Assembly (NCBI GenBank): GCA_017893485.1
Contig: CM030361.1
Span: 308,117,724 to 308,181,723, forward strand
Source of the DNA: Hemerocallis citrina
Lineage: Eukaryota > Streptophyta > Magnoliopsida > Asparagales > Asphodelaceae
DNA length: 64,000 nucleotides
Reading direction: 5' to 3'
Each line of letters begins with the position of its first letter. Position 1 is the first letter of the stretch. This document shows, piece by piece, positions 56,301-64,000 of the stretch. A program made the translations under genes and the position numbers. Below the pieces are notes generated by a model. It was given only the letters and a program-made list of their open reading frames with translations, was not told the DNA's origin and searched no databases.

Positions 56301-59038
56301 GCTTTCAACAGTTTGTCTACCTCCTCTTTGATGGCGAGCTGGCGCTCGGGGGCGAACTTGCGCCTCTTCTGCTGGACCGGTTTGGACCCCGGATCAACGC
56401 TGAGGCGATGGACCAAGAGTTCTTCGGAGATACCGGGCATGTCCGCTGCTGACCATGCGAAGAGGTCCCGGTTGGCTCGGATGCATTTCACAATATTTGA
56501 ATGTAGGGCGGACGGGAGTGCCTTGCTGACATAGAACTTACGGGTCGGCTCCTGCTCCGAGAAGAGTATTTCCTCCAGCTCATCGACTGGCTCAGGAGTC
56601 GGCCGAGCAGCATCTTGTGGAATCTCGAGTGTTTCTAAGGAGAGGACGGGTCCGAGCGTGGAGGTCATGTAACACTTGCGGGCCTGTTCCTGATTGCCCC
56701 TAACTTCTCCCACTCCAGCCCGAGTGGGGAATTTCATTTTGAGATGATAGGCAGAAGGGACGGCTTCAAGGGCGGCTAGGCCGGGCCGACCCAAAATGAC
56801 GTTGTAGGCCGCGGGGACATCTACAACCATGAAATCCATTGACTCCGTGCGGGTAGTAGGAGTTTTGCCTGCTGTGACGTCGAGGGTGATCACCCCTTCG
56901 ATCATCACCGGCACTCCCGTGAACCCATGGAGCGTATACCCGGCGGGCTTCAGTCTGTCTCGGGAGAGCTTCAGCCCCTTAAAAGCGTCGAGGAATAGGA
57001 TGTTAACGGAGGAGCCGTTATCCACTAGGATTCTTTCGACTTTGAAATTGGCCATGTGAAGGTTGATGACGAGTGCGTCGCAATGAGGGGTGCGGACGCC
57101 CTCGAGATCGTCGTCAGAGAAGGTGACGGGCACTCCGAGTCCTTTGGGGGGAGGGGTGGCCCGGACAGAATTTACTTCCCTAATAAAAGCTTTCCGAGAA
57201 GAGTTCGAGGAGCCCCCCATTGGTCCCCCATGGATAAGGTGGAGGACTCGCTCTTCCTCGAATTCTGGCGTCTCTTCCCGTTCCGGACGTTTGTTAGCCC
57301 CCCGAGGCTGGGGAGGAAGTTCGGCCCCGTCCTTTCTTACAAACTTCGCCAGCTGCCCCCTCTGGATGAGGGCTTCGATCTCGTTTCTCAGAGCCCGGCA
57401 GTCGTTGGTGTCATGCCCATGGTCCCGGTGATAACGGCACCATTTGTCTTTATCCCTCCTTTTGGCTGGGGTGTTCATCTTTGGAGCTGGAGGCAGGACC
57501 CCTTCTTTTTCGACTTCCATGAAAATGGCGGAGATGTTTGTGGTGAGGGGAGTGAATTTTTCAAATCTAGGGGGAGGCCGGCGCTGGCCAGCATTATCCT
57601 TCTGAAACTTTTTGGGTCCCTCTTCTTCCGTTCCCTTCCTCTTAGACCCGGAGGCGGTTGCTTCCCAGTTGGGCGGTTCCTCGGCCTCTTCAGCTCGGAT
57701 GTACTTTTCAGTACGGAGGAGGAGGTCAGAAAAGTCATGTGGCGGTTTTTTGGCGAGGGAGGAGCGGAGGTTAGAATTTAGGATGTTGGATTGGAACGCC
57801 GCGGTAGCAACGGATTGGTCGAGGGATGCGATAGTTCTGGCCTCGGCTGTAAACCTCTTCACGTAGTCCCTCAATCTCTCCCCCTTCTGCTGACGGAGGT
57901 GCAACAGGGAAATGCTGGTCTTCTCGGCCCTTCGGCTGCTGACGAAGTGGGTGATGAACAGGGTCTCGAACTGTTCAAAGGAGAATATTGACGCCGGGGC
58001 AAGGCGAGAGTACCATTCTCGAGCTGGGCCCTTTAGAGTTGCAGGGAATGTTTTGCAGAGGAGGGCGTCGGACGCTTGATGGAGGAGCATCAAAGTCTTA
58101 AAGCCTTCGATGTGGTCAACCGGATCGGTCTCTCCCGTATAGTTCTCGAACTGGGGAGGTTTGAAACCGAAGGGAACAGGAGTATCCACTATGGTCCGGG
58201 AGAACGGGGGTTGGCTAGGACGGAGGGTCCTCCCCCTGAGTTCTTCTTCCCGGTTTATCCGTCCCAAGAGTTTTTCCACCTCGTTTAGGCGGCGGTTCAT
58301 GGTGTTATCTCTCCGGCGGTGATCTGCCGAGCCACGGGACTCGTCTTCGTAGGATGGGGAGCGAGGACTGCGGCGATGGCAGCTTCGGGAACGACGAGGA
58401 CTTGGGGTGCGTCTGGAATTGGTAGGAGCGGGTCGAGGAGAAGGGGAACGTTGGCGAGGGCTCCGGACCGGACGAGGGGAGGGGGCCCTTGGCTCATTGG
58501 GATTTTGACGGAGATTGAGGGCCTGTTGTACCATAGCTTGGAATTGCTGGAACTCGGCACGGGTGATGGGTGCCTCATTGTTCCGATGCTGCTGCCGACC
58601 TGCTGGTGAGTGCCTCCTTCGGTAGTGATCGGGGGAGTCTCTTCTCCCTCTTCGGGCGGGGGACCCCCTGTGTCCCCGGTGTCGGGGGGATCGTTCTTGG
58701 TGGGAGGCTTCTCCCCGAGCCCGCTTTTCGTCCAGATGGTGACGAAGGTCCTTATCTTCCGGGCGTCTGGGATGGGCATCGTGGCGACCAGAGGCTCGGG
58801 GATGATGGGAGGCCATGGAGGCACTGGAGGCAGTGTGGTTGGGTATGTTCTCTGGATGAAGAGGCTGTTTCTGGGGGTTAGGCCCCTTCGGATCAGGATG
58901 TGGAGGGTTCCGCTGGAGCGGCTCTTCCACAGTAGGAGGGAGCTGCCCTTGTTGCTGAGTGGGATCAGGAAGGACTTCCTGCTGGTCAAGGATGGGCGCT
59001 CGATTGGAGCCCCTAGATCTGACTTTGCGAGGCGGCAT
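53333..59038 (-). CDS. Tat gypsy gag-pol polyprotein
   Basis: I take the ATG at 59038 as start; the frame is open 7 codons further to a GTG. It gives 1,901 aa with no internal stop. Numbered from the GTG: an Arg/Pro-rich N-terminus, gag core (about 285-450, WYSRLAPASIFSFEQFETLF), zinc motif CRYHRDHGHDTNDC (about 540), protease DNGSS (about 680), RT with YVDDML (about 1046), gypsy RNase H, a second archaeal-type RNase H (VYVDGSSCNEGSGAG, about 1325), integrase zinc region (HSGSRAL... CTSCQKY about 1597) and catalytic core (MDLLGPFP, TDNGTQF about 1685, SHPQSNGQAE). RT before integrase and the doubled RNase H are diagnostic of Tat. gag and pol share one frame, so Gag excess would need processing or other control. 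All key motifs look intact. Confidence 0.95.
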   Translation of the reverse strand: MPPRKVRSRGSNRAPILDQQEVLPDPTQQQGQLPPTVEEPLQRNPPHPDPKGPNPQKQPLHPENIPNHTASSASMASHHPRASGRHDAHPRRPEDKDLRHHLDEKRARGEASHQERSPRHRGHRGSPARRGRRDSPDHYRRRHSPAGRQQHRNNEAPITRAEFQQFQAMVQQALNLRQNPNEPRAPSPRPVRSPRQRSPSPRPAPTNSRRTPSPRRSRSCHRRSPRSPSYEDESRGSADHRRRDNTMNRRLNEVEKLLGRINREEELRGRTLRPSQPPFSRTIVDTPVPFGFKPPQFENYTGETDPVDHIEGFKTLMLLHQASDALLCKTFPATLKGPAREWYSRLAPASIFSFEQFETLFITHFVSSRRAEKTSISLLHLRQQKGERLRDYVKRFTAEARTIASLDQSVATAAFQSNILNSNLRSSLAKKPPHDFSDLLLRTEKYIRAEEAEEPPNWEATASGSKRKGTEEEGPKKFQKDNAGQRRPPPRFEKFTPLTTNISAIFMEVEKEGVLPPAPKMNTPAKRRDKDKWCRYHRDHGHDTNDCRALRNEIEALIQRGQLAKFVRKDGAELPPQPRGANKRPEREETPEFEEERVLHLIHGGPMGGSSNSSRKAFIREVNSVRATPPPKGLGVPVTFSDDDLEGVRTPHCDALVINLHMANFKVERILVDNGSSVNILFLDAFKGLKLSRDRLKPAGYTLHGFTGVPVMIEGVITLDVTAGKTPTTRTESMDFMVVDVPAAYNVILGRPGLAALEAVPSAYHLKMKFPTRAGVGEVRGNQEQARKCYMTSTLGPVLSLETLEIPQDAARPTPEPVDELEEILFSEQEPTRKFYVSKALPSALHSNIVKCIRANRDLFAWSAADMPGISEELLVHRLSVDPGSKPVQQKRRKFAPERQLAIKEEVDKLLKARFIQEVNYPEWLSNVVMVKKSNGTWRICIDFTDLNKACPKDPFPLPSIDTLIDATSGHELLSFMDAFSGYNQIRMFPPDIPKTSFVTDQGLYCYRVMPFGLKNAGATYQRLVNKVFQAQIGRNMEVYVDDMLVKSIRGVDHETDLQEAFDVLRKHNMRLNPNKCAFGVSSGKFLGFMVSQRGIEANPEKIRAILDMAPPRNVKEVQKLTGRLAAIGRFLSKSGEKCLPFFKALRGTKGFEWGQPQQDSFDQLKAYLVNPPLLSKPIPGEPLYLYLAASEQTLSAVLVREEERTQKPIYYVSKVLRDAELRYPKIEKIAYALIMAARKLRPYFQSHSVVVLTDQPLKQILHKPETSGRLMKWSIELSQHDITYQPRTAIKAQALAEFIVETTIPDSEQTTKGPPVWSVYVDGSSCNEGSGAGVILAGPDDFVLQYSLRINFKASNNEAEYEALIAGLGMARNAGARRLQIFSDSQLVVNQVLGEYEARDDRMVKYLAKVKSLMALFDEALIRRIPREENAQADALSKLASSSLQGLEQTVLIEVLLKPSIEDEAFNSVETLPLPLEDNWMKPLVEFLRDGLLPRDPKEARKIRTRAERYIMVEGVLYKRSFTQVDGRPYLRCLSPGQADYALQELHEGIGGAHSGSRALARKVLNYGYYWPTLLRDAERHVRQCTSCQKYSDIRRLPQAPLSSLSSPIPFAMWGMDLLGPFPPAPGQLKFLVVAVDYFSKWVEAEPLATITEHRVVQFFWKSVICRFGVPRVVVTDNGTQFAGAAFRALCQDLAIQHRFSSVSHPQSNGQAENANRQILSGIKKRLDKCSKGLWVDQLPNVLWNYRTTKRIPTGESPFNLTYGSEALIPLEVGIPSPRLIAFEEEQNARELRTSLDLVDEIRERAAIRQQGYRRRIELAYNKRVRPTDLKEGDLVLRKLAISFPGQKSKLAPNWEGPYKVSKVIRPGAYKLEDLEGREIPRTWNADHLLKYLEKATPPI

Positions 59039-59091
59039 GGCTGGAGAAAACCTGTTCACCGGGAAGAGGAGAGGTCTCTACTCGTTAGTTT

Positions 59092-59108
59092 CCCACAGAC
59101 GGCGCCAA
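59092..59108 (-). other. Primer-binding site of Tat element
   Basis: The - strand reads TTGGCGCCGTCTGTGGG beginning two bases from the 5' LTR, the usual gypsy Tat-type priming sequence. Confidence 0.88.
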
Positions 59109-59110
59109 TC

Positions 59111-59773
59111 TGTTGCCGCTAAATTCGGTGTGGGGGCAAACAGATGAATTTGTGAGTTCTTTGGGGAAACTGAATAGGAGGACCTGTATACCTGTTCCGT
59201 TGAACTCTGATCGTCGCTCCCGCCGTGCACCTGCAAAAAGTGCGAGACACCGGGGTTGTTCCCGGCGACGCACCCTCCGACGCTCAAGTCAGTAACCAGA
59301 ATTGATTATGAAAGAGCGTTTAACTAGAGAAAGATTGATTACCTGTTAATGGAGATGGGTGGGGGGTATTTATAGTCGTCTTAGAGAACAATTTAGGAAT
59401 GTAATCCGCGTAATCTGATATAGAATAATCTCCTTGTAAACAGATTGGGAAAGTAATCTGATAAGGTATATTCTGGTAATCAGATAAGGAATTTTAATCC
59501 CTAAATCCCAGTGTAAAGATTGACGTGAATCATGGCCGTTGATTTAGATCTAATCAGGGACCTTGATTGTGTCTTGCTGGACCGAGTTGGCAGCGGGTTG
59601 AAACCCGTGCCCAGCTGTGGTGGATCCGTTTGCGGGTTATTGGATCTGTGAGAAGGAGACCCAGTACCCGCTTCGGACCCGTTTGCATGTGAAATTACCG
59701 TCTCGTCCCTGAGCTGTAGGATTCGTGCCCCATTTGGACGGTCTCGATTGAACCCCTTGTTTTGACCATATCA
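59111..59773 (-). repeat. 5' LTR (promoter) of Tat element
   Basis: 663 bp with TATA box TATAAATA on the - strand at 59367-59374. Outside a divergent tract (about 59160-59240) only about five differences from the 3' LTR are visible by eye. Confidence 0.93.
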
Positions 59774-60173
59774 CGGACAATTGTGTCCACTATGCGATTC
59801 GTTTGCCGAGGATGTGAACCACTTGTTTATTGATTGCGATTACACTCTAACTCTATGGAAAATCACCGTTTTTGCCTGGGGAGTGACTGTCACTCCGATC
59901 AGTCTGTTCGATTGCTGGACTAAGCGTCCCCCTAACCGTAATTTCCACAATTCATGGATCCTCTCCTTCCAGATTATTCTATGGATTATTTGGAGAGAAA
60001 GAAATCACAGAAATTTCCGGCATATTTCCACTCCATCTCGTTCATTAGCAAAAGAGTTATTACTTTTATTCAACTTTTGGTCTTCTTCTTTAAAATCAGA
60101 AGCTAGAGGAAATATGAAGGGTGAAAGGTTGGAGCAAGCTTACCATTGTCTTATTAATCTCAATGCTATTTAA

Positions 60174-61306
60174 TGTTCTGTATCTGTTTCGCTTCTATTT
60201 CTTTTGGTAGTAGACCTCTCTACCTGCGTTATTGGGGTTTTGTTTTCAGCTTTAGCGGTGTAATCTTAAGATTATCCTTTGCTTGTTTTCTTTTGCAGGC
60301 TTAAAGGGTAGTGTTGTCTACCCTTATAATGCTTTTGGCAAGTTGTTTTGACCTCGTAGTTGGGCAGTTCTGGATGGGAGTTGTTGTTGGAGCCCAGTTT
60401 CCTCTGTGGGACTGCTACCGCTCTCCCCTTTATCATGAGTTTTGACTGGTACTGATGGTTATGTGTTTCATTAGCACTGGATCAGTTCGTTCTGATTTTC
60501 ATCTTTCTGAGCTCATATGTTTAGAGCTCTTTGCTTTGTTTAATCACTATGCCTGTCTACTTTGTTTGGTGTTTACTGATGTACCTGCTGCTGATAAGCA
60601 GAATGGACTAGTATCAGTTTTATTAAATGTTCTATCTGGTGATTGGGAAGTGCGCTGTGTTTCCGTGCGCTATCTGTGATTTTCAGTCTGGTTATTTCAT
60701 CTGGTTTGTGTTTCTCATTGTTGATTAGCATTGTTCTCTTGTTTCTTTCGGAATGATTTGCAACTGATTGTATCAGTGTTGGCTACGGCCCATTCTTTTG
60801 GTGATGTTTTCATCAGCCTGTGTTTTCATGCTGCGCTAGTAGTTTTCTGCCTTCTCCCTCTTGTGTCCTCCTGTAGCGCCCTCTCTGGCGTTTACTTGCA
60901 GGGGAGGAGGTGCTCAATTTCATGGCGTTGGAGTTGTGACTCGGTTTTCTATCATTTTGCTGGTGAACGCACGCGCGCGTCTCGCCTTCACGGTCAGAGA
61001 GTTCAGGCGCGATAGTCACATTGGTCATCTCCCTTCCGTTCGCTCCTCTCAGCCTCATGAGCTGCTTCTGGTCCTTGCGTGGGTCTGCTTGTTCAATCAG
61101 CTTGTTTCTAGATGGTGTGTGTTGTTCTCGGCTTAGCGACTGTTCATCTGTGGATGTATTTCTAGCTGGGACTGTATTTTAGGATGTTGGTTAATGTACT
61201 ATTTGTTTTACGCCTTGTAAAACCTTGCTACTGATATTTTTATGAATATATATTATGGCTGGAGTCGTTTGACTCTATCTGTTTCATAAAAAAAAAAAGA
61301 AAAAAG
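60174..61306 (+). other. LINE 3' UTR and poly(A)
   Basis: Long T/G-rich untranslated region of the split LINE, with a typical end TTGTAAAACCTTGCTACTG then GGCTGGAGTCGTTTGAC before the A-run at 61287. Small ORFs here (for example 60731-61015) have no recognisable family. Confidence 0.75.
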
Positions 61307-61321
61307 GTAGAAAAAATATTG

Positions 61322-62931
61322 GATCGAAAGTGGTTTACCATAATACACTGTATAGAAATCCTAACCAATTTGTGGGTTGTCTTTATGAATCCGGCCCAAA
61401 TTCATCCATATTTCCAGGCCGGGTCGGGTTAGTTTATTAAGCCCACAACCCAAAAAAATACAACCGACTGATCCCATTTCCGCACGTGCCGTTTTTCACC
61501 TGCTTCTTCTTCTTCCTCCCTCTCAAACCCAAATTCAAAACCCTAACCCTAAAAACCGATCCAATTCCCAATTCTATCCATTCAAAATGCGAGGACCCGA
61601 AATTCATCTCATCCATTACACCCCAAAAGGTCCTCTCTTTTTCCATTTTCGAATTTCCAATTGTCATCAATTTTGTTGACTTCTGTGACCTTTCTTGATT
61701 GCCGATGTTGTGTTTGATGAAATGCCTAAGATTTTTTGGGTCCAATTTTCTGGGTTTATAATTTGCATCGGAATTATGGGTCATGTGTGGAATTTGAGGA
61801 AAGGTTGAGGCATGCAATGAATGTTTGAGAATTTTGTTGTGAGAATGTGAATAGGTATTTGTGTGTGAATGGGTTGCAATTGCTGTATGTGGGGAAAAAT
61901 TGGTTTGAGTTGCATTGTTATATGCTATGAATGCCGCATTGTCTTGCATTGTTGCATTCTTAACAAAAATGGTTAAGACTTCATACTTTGGTTTGTAGCT
62001 CTGTATTTGGATGTGATTGGGGACATGCTGAGTAGTGTAGGGGAGGATGATGTCAGACACGCATGTGTTTCGATCGTGTGTGCGTGTGTTAAGTGACAGA
62101 CGTCTAAGTAGAGTAAAAGAATACGGTTTTCCGGAAATTAGAGTGTCATACGTGCGGATATTTTGTGCGTGAGCTTGTGTTTTGTGTGGAAGATGTCTAA
62201 GTAGCGTTTGAAAGTACTGTGTTCGTGTGAAACAGATGTCTAATTAGATGCTAAACGAACAAATCTTTGAGATGGACCGCTGGTAGTGTTTGTAGTACAT
62301 AGCTTGCTTGTGGAAGGTGTCAATGGTATGTGAGCTGACAAAGTTGTCATGATGCAATAGTATGAATTATGCTGTTATATAATCTGTGGTGAACCGAGTG
62401 AGCTAATCACCAATTTATTTCAATCGTGTCCTCTCTTTTTTTCCTCCTGCGTGCTAGTTCGATAGCTGATACAAGTTATAGGCAGTATTAGGTGATATGC
62501 ATGTAATGACCTTATTGTCCATCTTATTGCCGATCTTTAATTGCTTTCATTGTTCAGTTACTCTTTAGCAAATTATCCTTGTTCTATGTGTCATATTAAC
62601 TTTTCAATCTTTGAGATGGAGAGTTAAGTGGATTCCACTTTAGGAGCATAAAGGACCATTTTTACTTATTTTACCAACTCATCATGGTCTTAAGATTCAC
62701 AATTAGGAAAGAACATCTAACAATGTTCAGGCATTATATAGAGATCTATGTAGTTTTTTTTAATTGACATTTGGTTTGATGAATGAATCATGATCTCACA
62801 AGTTACTTATTTAAGTGAAAATGGGAACATATACTCTGTTTTCCCATTCAATGCCTTAAACTTTTAGTCTGAATATTTTCATTGGATATTAAAAAATTCA
62901 TTTTGATAAATTGTCCAAGTGGTAATTTATT
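61322..62931 (+). other. Possible gene 5' leader with telo-box, then intron-like DNA
   Basis: AACCCTAACCCTAAA at 61539-61553 is a telo-box, common near transcription starts of plant housekeeping genes. It lies within a pyrimidine-rich leader (61495-61530). An ATG at 61587 opens MRGPEIHLIHYTPK before a weak donor-like gtcctc (61630). The following 1.3 kb is T-rich without coding signal. No family was recognised, so the gene call is tentative. Confidence 0.3.
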
Positions 62932-63148
62932 ACAAGGAGTCTATGATGAATGAGGAGAGTGAGCATTAGAAATGAATTATCAACAGTGTGGGATCTGTTT
63001 GCATTTGCAATTTCTCTTTTGAAATTTAATTACTGGAAATTTAAATACAAGGAGTTCATGATGGATGAGGAGAGTGAGTTTTAGAAATGAATTATCATGG
63101 TGTGGGATCTGTTTGCATTTGCAATTTCTTTTTTGAAGTTTAATAACT
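62932..63148. repeat. Two-copy tandem duplication, about 115-bp period
   Basis: About 100 bp including GTGTGGGATCTGTTTGCATTT is repeated (62932-63033 and 63048-63148) with several differences, so the duplication is not recent. Confidence 0.85.
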
Positions 63149-64000
63149 TCTTCTGTCTCTATCATGATTATACCTTCCCTCTGTTTATTTATGCCTTCCA
63201 GTTCCCTCTCTGCGACATCACTGTATTCAGTCAAACCATGAAGCTGATCAGAAGAAAGAGAAGTAAAATATCTGGCCACGTATGGGTTGTCATTGACAGA
63301 AGAAAAGGTGCTATTTTCCTTTATCACTGATTTTCTTTTATATCTGAAATGGTCTCCTTGGAACACCTGTTGGTACTTCATTTCGAATCGTTTCTAACTT
63401 TTCCATTTAATGTTGCATGAATGCGTGCTTTAGGTTTTGTGCATACCCTCCCCCTTAAAAGACTAGCCATATAATTTTGATTTCTTTGTTTTTTTTCCTT
63501 TGGGTTCAGACTCTAGCGAGCTGATCTCTAAATTCCCTTCCCTGGTGCTAATTTAGATGAGTTGTTGCTGTTGTTGTTTTCTAAATAAAATTTACCCTTT
63601 CCCAGCGGAAAAGGGTAAATTTTTGTTCCTTATGTGTATTTTCACTATTCTTTTGTCATAGTTTCCAGATCCATGGTTAACCTAGTGTCATGGTTGGTTC
63701 CACAAAAACTAGTGATATAAAGTTTTATAATAAGATCATGCTTGTCGCATCTTATCTTTCACCAATACTGTCAACTTTAAGAGAAATAATTCGAAAGTTT
63801 TGTTTATCACTTCTCACATTTTATCAGTTCAAACTAAAAGTAAGGTGATATCTAAACTGTGAAGTTAGATAACCCCCCATTTAACATCAAGCACCAAGAT
63901 ATTAATTTCATTTATTTTTGCTAGAATTCAGGACATTAGTAGCGAAGGAAAGTTTAAGGAATAGCTCACGTTCAATATTTTAGGAGAGGCCAAAAGTTAA
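63149..64000. other. Possible small exon and AT-rich DNA
   Basis: At about 63203-63305, TTCCCTCTCTGCGACATCAC follows a pyrimidine tract ending ccttccag and precedes AAAGgtgcta, so it could be an exon; no family was recognised in any frame. A 14-bp perfect hairpin stem lies at 63587-63623. The rest shows nothing. Confidence 0.25.
63587..63623. other. Perfect 14-bp-stem hairpin
   Basis: AAAATTTACCCTTT and its complement AAAGGGTAAATTTT are separated by a 9-nt loop. No associated gene or element could be identified. Confidence 0.85.

Larger units (their letters stand above)
44235..59773 (-). mobile_element. Tat-lineage Ty3/gypsy retrotransposon with antisense genes, 15.5 kb
   Basis: LTRs at 44235-44896 (3', 662 bp) and 59111-59773 (5', 663 bp), in element orientation TGATATGGTC...GGCAACA. 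TSD GGGAC at 44230-44234 and CGGAC (one change) at 59774-59778; the interrupted LINE frame shows GGGAC is original. The primer-binding site TTGGCGCC and a purine tract at the 3' LTR are present. gag-pol (53333-59038) is intact with two RNase H domains, which defines the Tat group. The 8.4 kb between pol and the 3' LTR holds tandem repeats and two antisense ORFs. Confidence 0.95.
42677..60173 (+). pseudogene. LINE reverse transcriptase, 3' part (42677-44234 and 59779-60173)
   Basis: The open frame starts at the truncation: LLKLDFQKTYDNVSWEFL, GLRQGDPLSSLLFSLVADVF, then the catalytic LQYADDTIILAK. The thumb (ITYLGIPLRWGK) follows, then the zf-RVT region, ending CPLCDSFAEDVNHLFIDCDY after the insertion and stopping at 60171-60173. 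The zf-RVT domain is cut at Trp-Gly by the Tat element; with the element and one TSD removed, the frame continues without error. The endonuclease and N-terminal RT are missing, so it is not functional. Confidence 0.88.
42676..61306 (+). mobile_element. L1-type LINE, 5'-truncated, split by a Tat gypsy element
   Basis: LINE sequence occupies 42676-44234 and 59779-61306. It begins inside the RT domain, keeps RT fingers/palm and the C-terminal zinc-binding region, has a long 3' UTR (60174-61285) and ends in an impure A-run (61287-61305). Possible TSD: AAAAAGTATTG (42665-42675) and AAAAAATATTG (61311-61321), one mismatch. It is a dead 5'-truncated copy, later invaded by the Tat element. Confidence 0.85.

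Noticed and set aside
57056..57781. 241-aa + strand ORF opposite the Tat gag
   Set aside because: It is the shadow of the real gag frame on the other strand; no motif and no splice or promoter context.

Overview
The window looks like repeat-dense nuclear DNA from a flowering plant. The evidence is a CC-type (ROXY-class) glutaredoxin, which is a land-plant family, and mobile elements of plant type: Ty1/copia Tork- and SIRE-like, Ty3/gypsy Tat with a second RNase H, a CACTA element with TnpD/TnpA-like genes, L1-type LINEs, hAT, and Mutator-like and Helitron remains. Genes contain GT-AG introns and there is no prokaryotic organisation. The species cannot be named from the sequence; a eudicot is plausible but unproven.

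Host genes are few. The last two exons of an O-fucosyltransferase-like gene (+ strand, 1566-1734 and 6185-6522) are separated by a 4.45-kb intron that contains a deleted copia element. A single-exon CC-type glutaredoxin lies on the - strand (8926-9306) with a TATA box. A possible 5' leader with a telo-box lies near 61.5 kb, followed by intron-like DNA to the window end.

Most of the rest is mobile elements nested inside one another, and target-site duplications (TSDs) define many boundaries. (1) SIRE-like copia remnant, 2536-5497, TSD TTCAT. (2) Long inverted-repeat (foldback) element, about 9868-16474, split by an intact and apparently young Tork-like copia element, 10197-15686, TSD GGCAA. 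(3) 5'-truncated LINE tail, 16742-18083, TSD ATATACATGT. (4) 16.4-kb CACTA transposon, 18877-35282, TSD ACA, with a broken TnpD-like gene, a multi-exon TnpA-like gene, a copia element (19322-23517, TSD CCCCT), two hAT elements with perfect 8-bp TSDs (29495-30308 and 32674-33355) and a hairpin MITE (33479-33650). (5) 35.3-42.6 kb: a duplicated segment, very long AT and ATTT microsatellites, Helitron-like termini, a Helitron helicase scrap and a dynein light-chain gene fragment. (6) L1-type LINE, about 42676-61306, whose reading frame is split by a 15.5-kb Tat-lineage gypsy element, 44235-59773; removing the element with one TSD copy restores the LINE frame exactly.

The Tat element is the most system-like locus. 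Its gag-pol (gag, protease, RT, RNase H, second RNase H, integrase) reads on the - strand. The long space between pol and the 3' LTR carries an antisense, intron-containing gene (47866-50064, about 677 aa) similar to the family called putative gypsy-type transposon, then a second antisense coiled-coil ORF (50228-50917). A roughly 409-bp repeat array lies upstream of these genes, copies of the same core motif lie downstream, and a seven-copy 214-215-bp satellite-like array (51660-53169) abuts the end of pol. Extra ORFs and 3' tandem repeats are known for the Tat lineage; the repeat layout here, the introns and a patchy LTR divergence are the parts worth testing.
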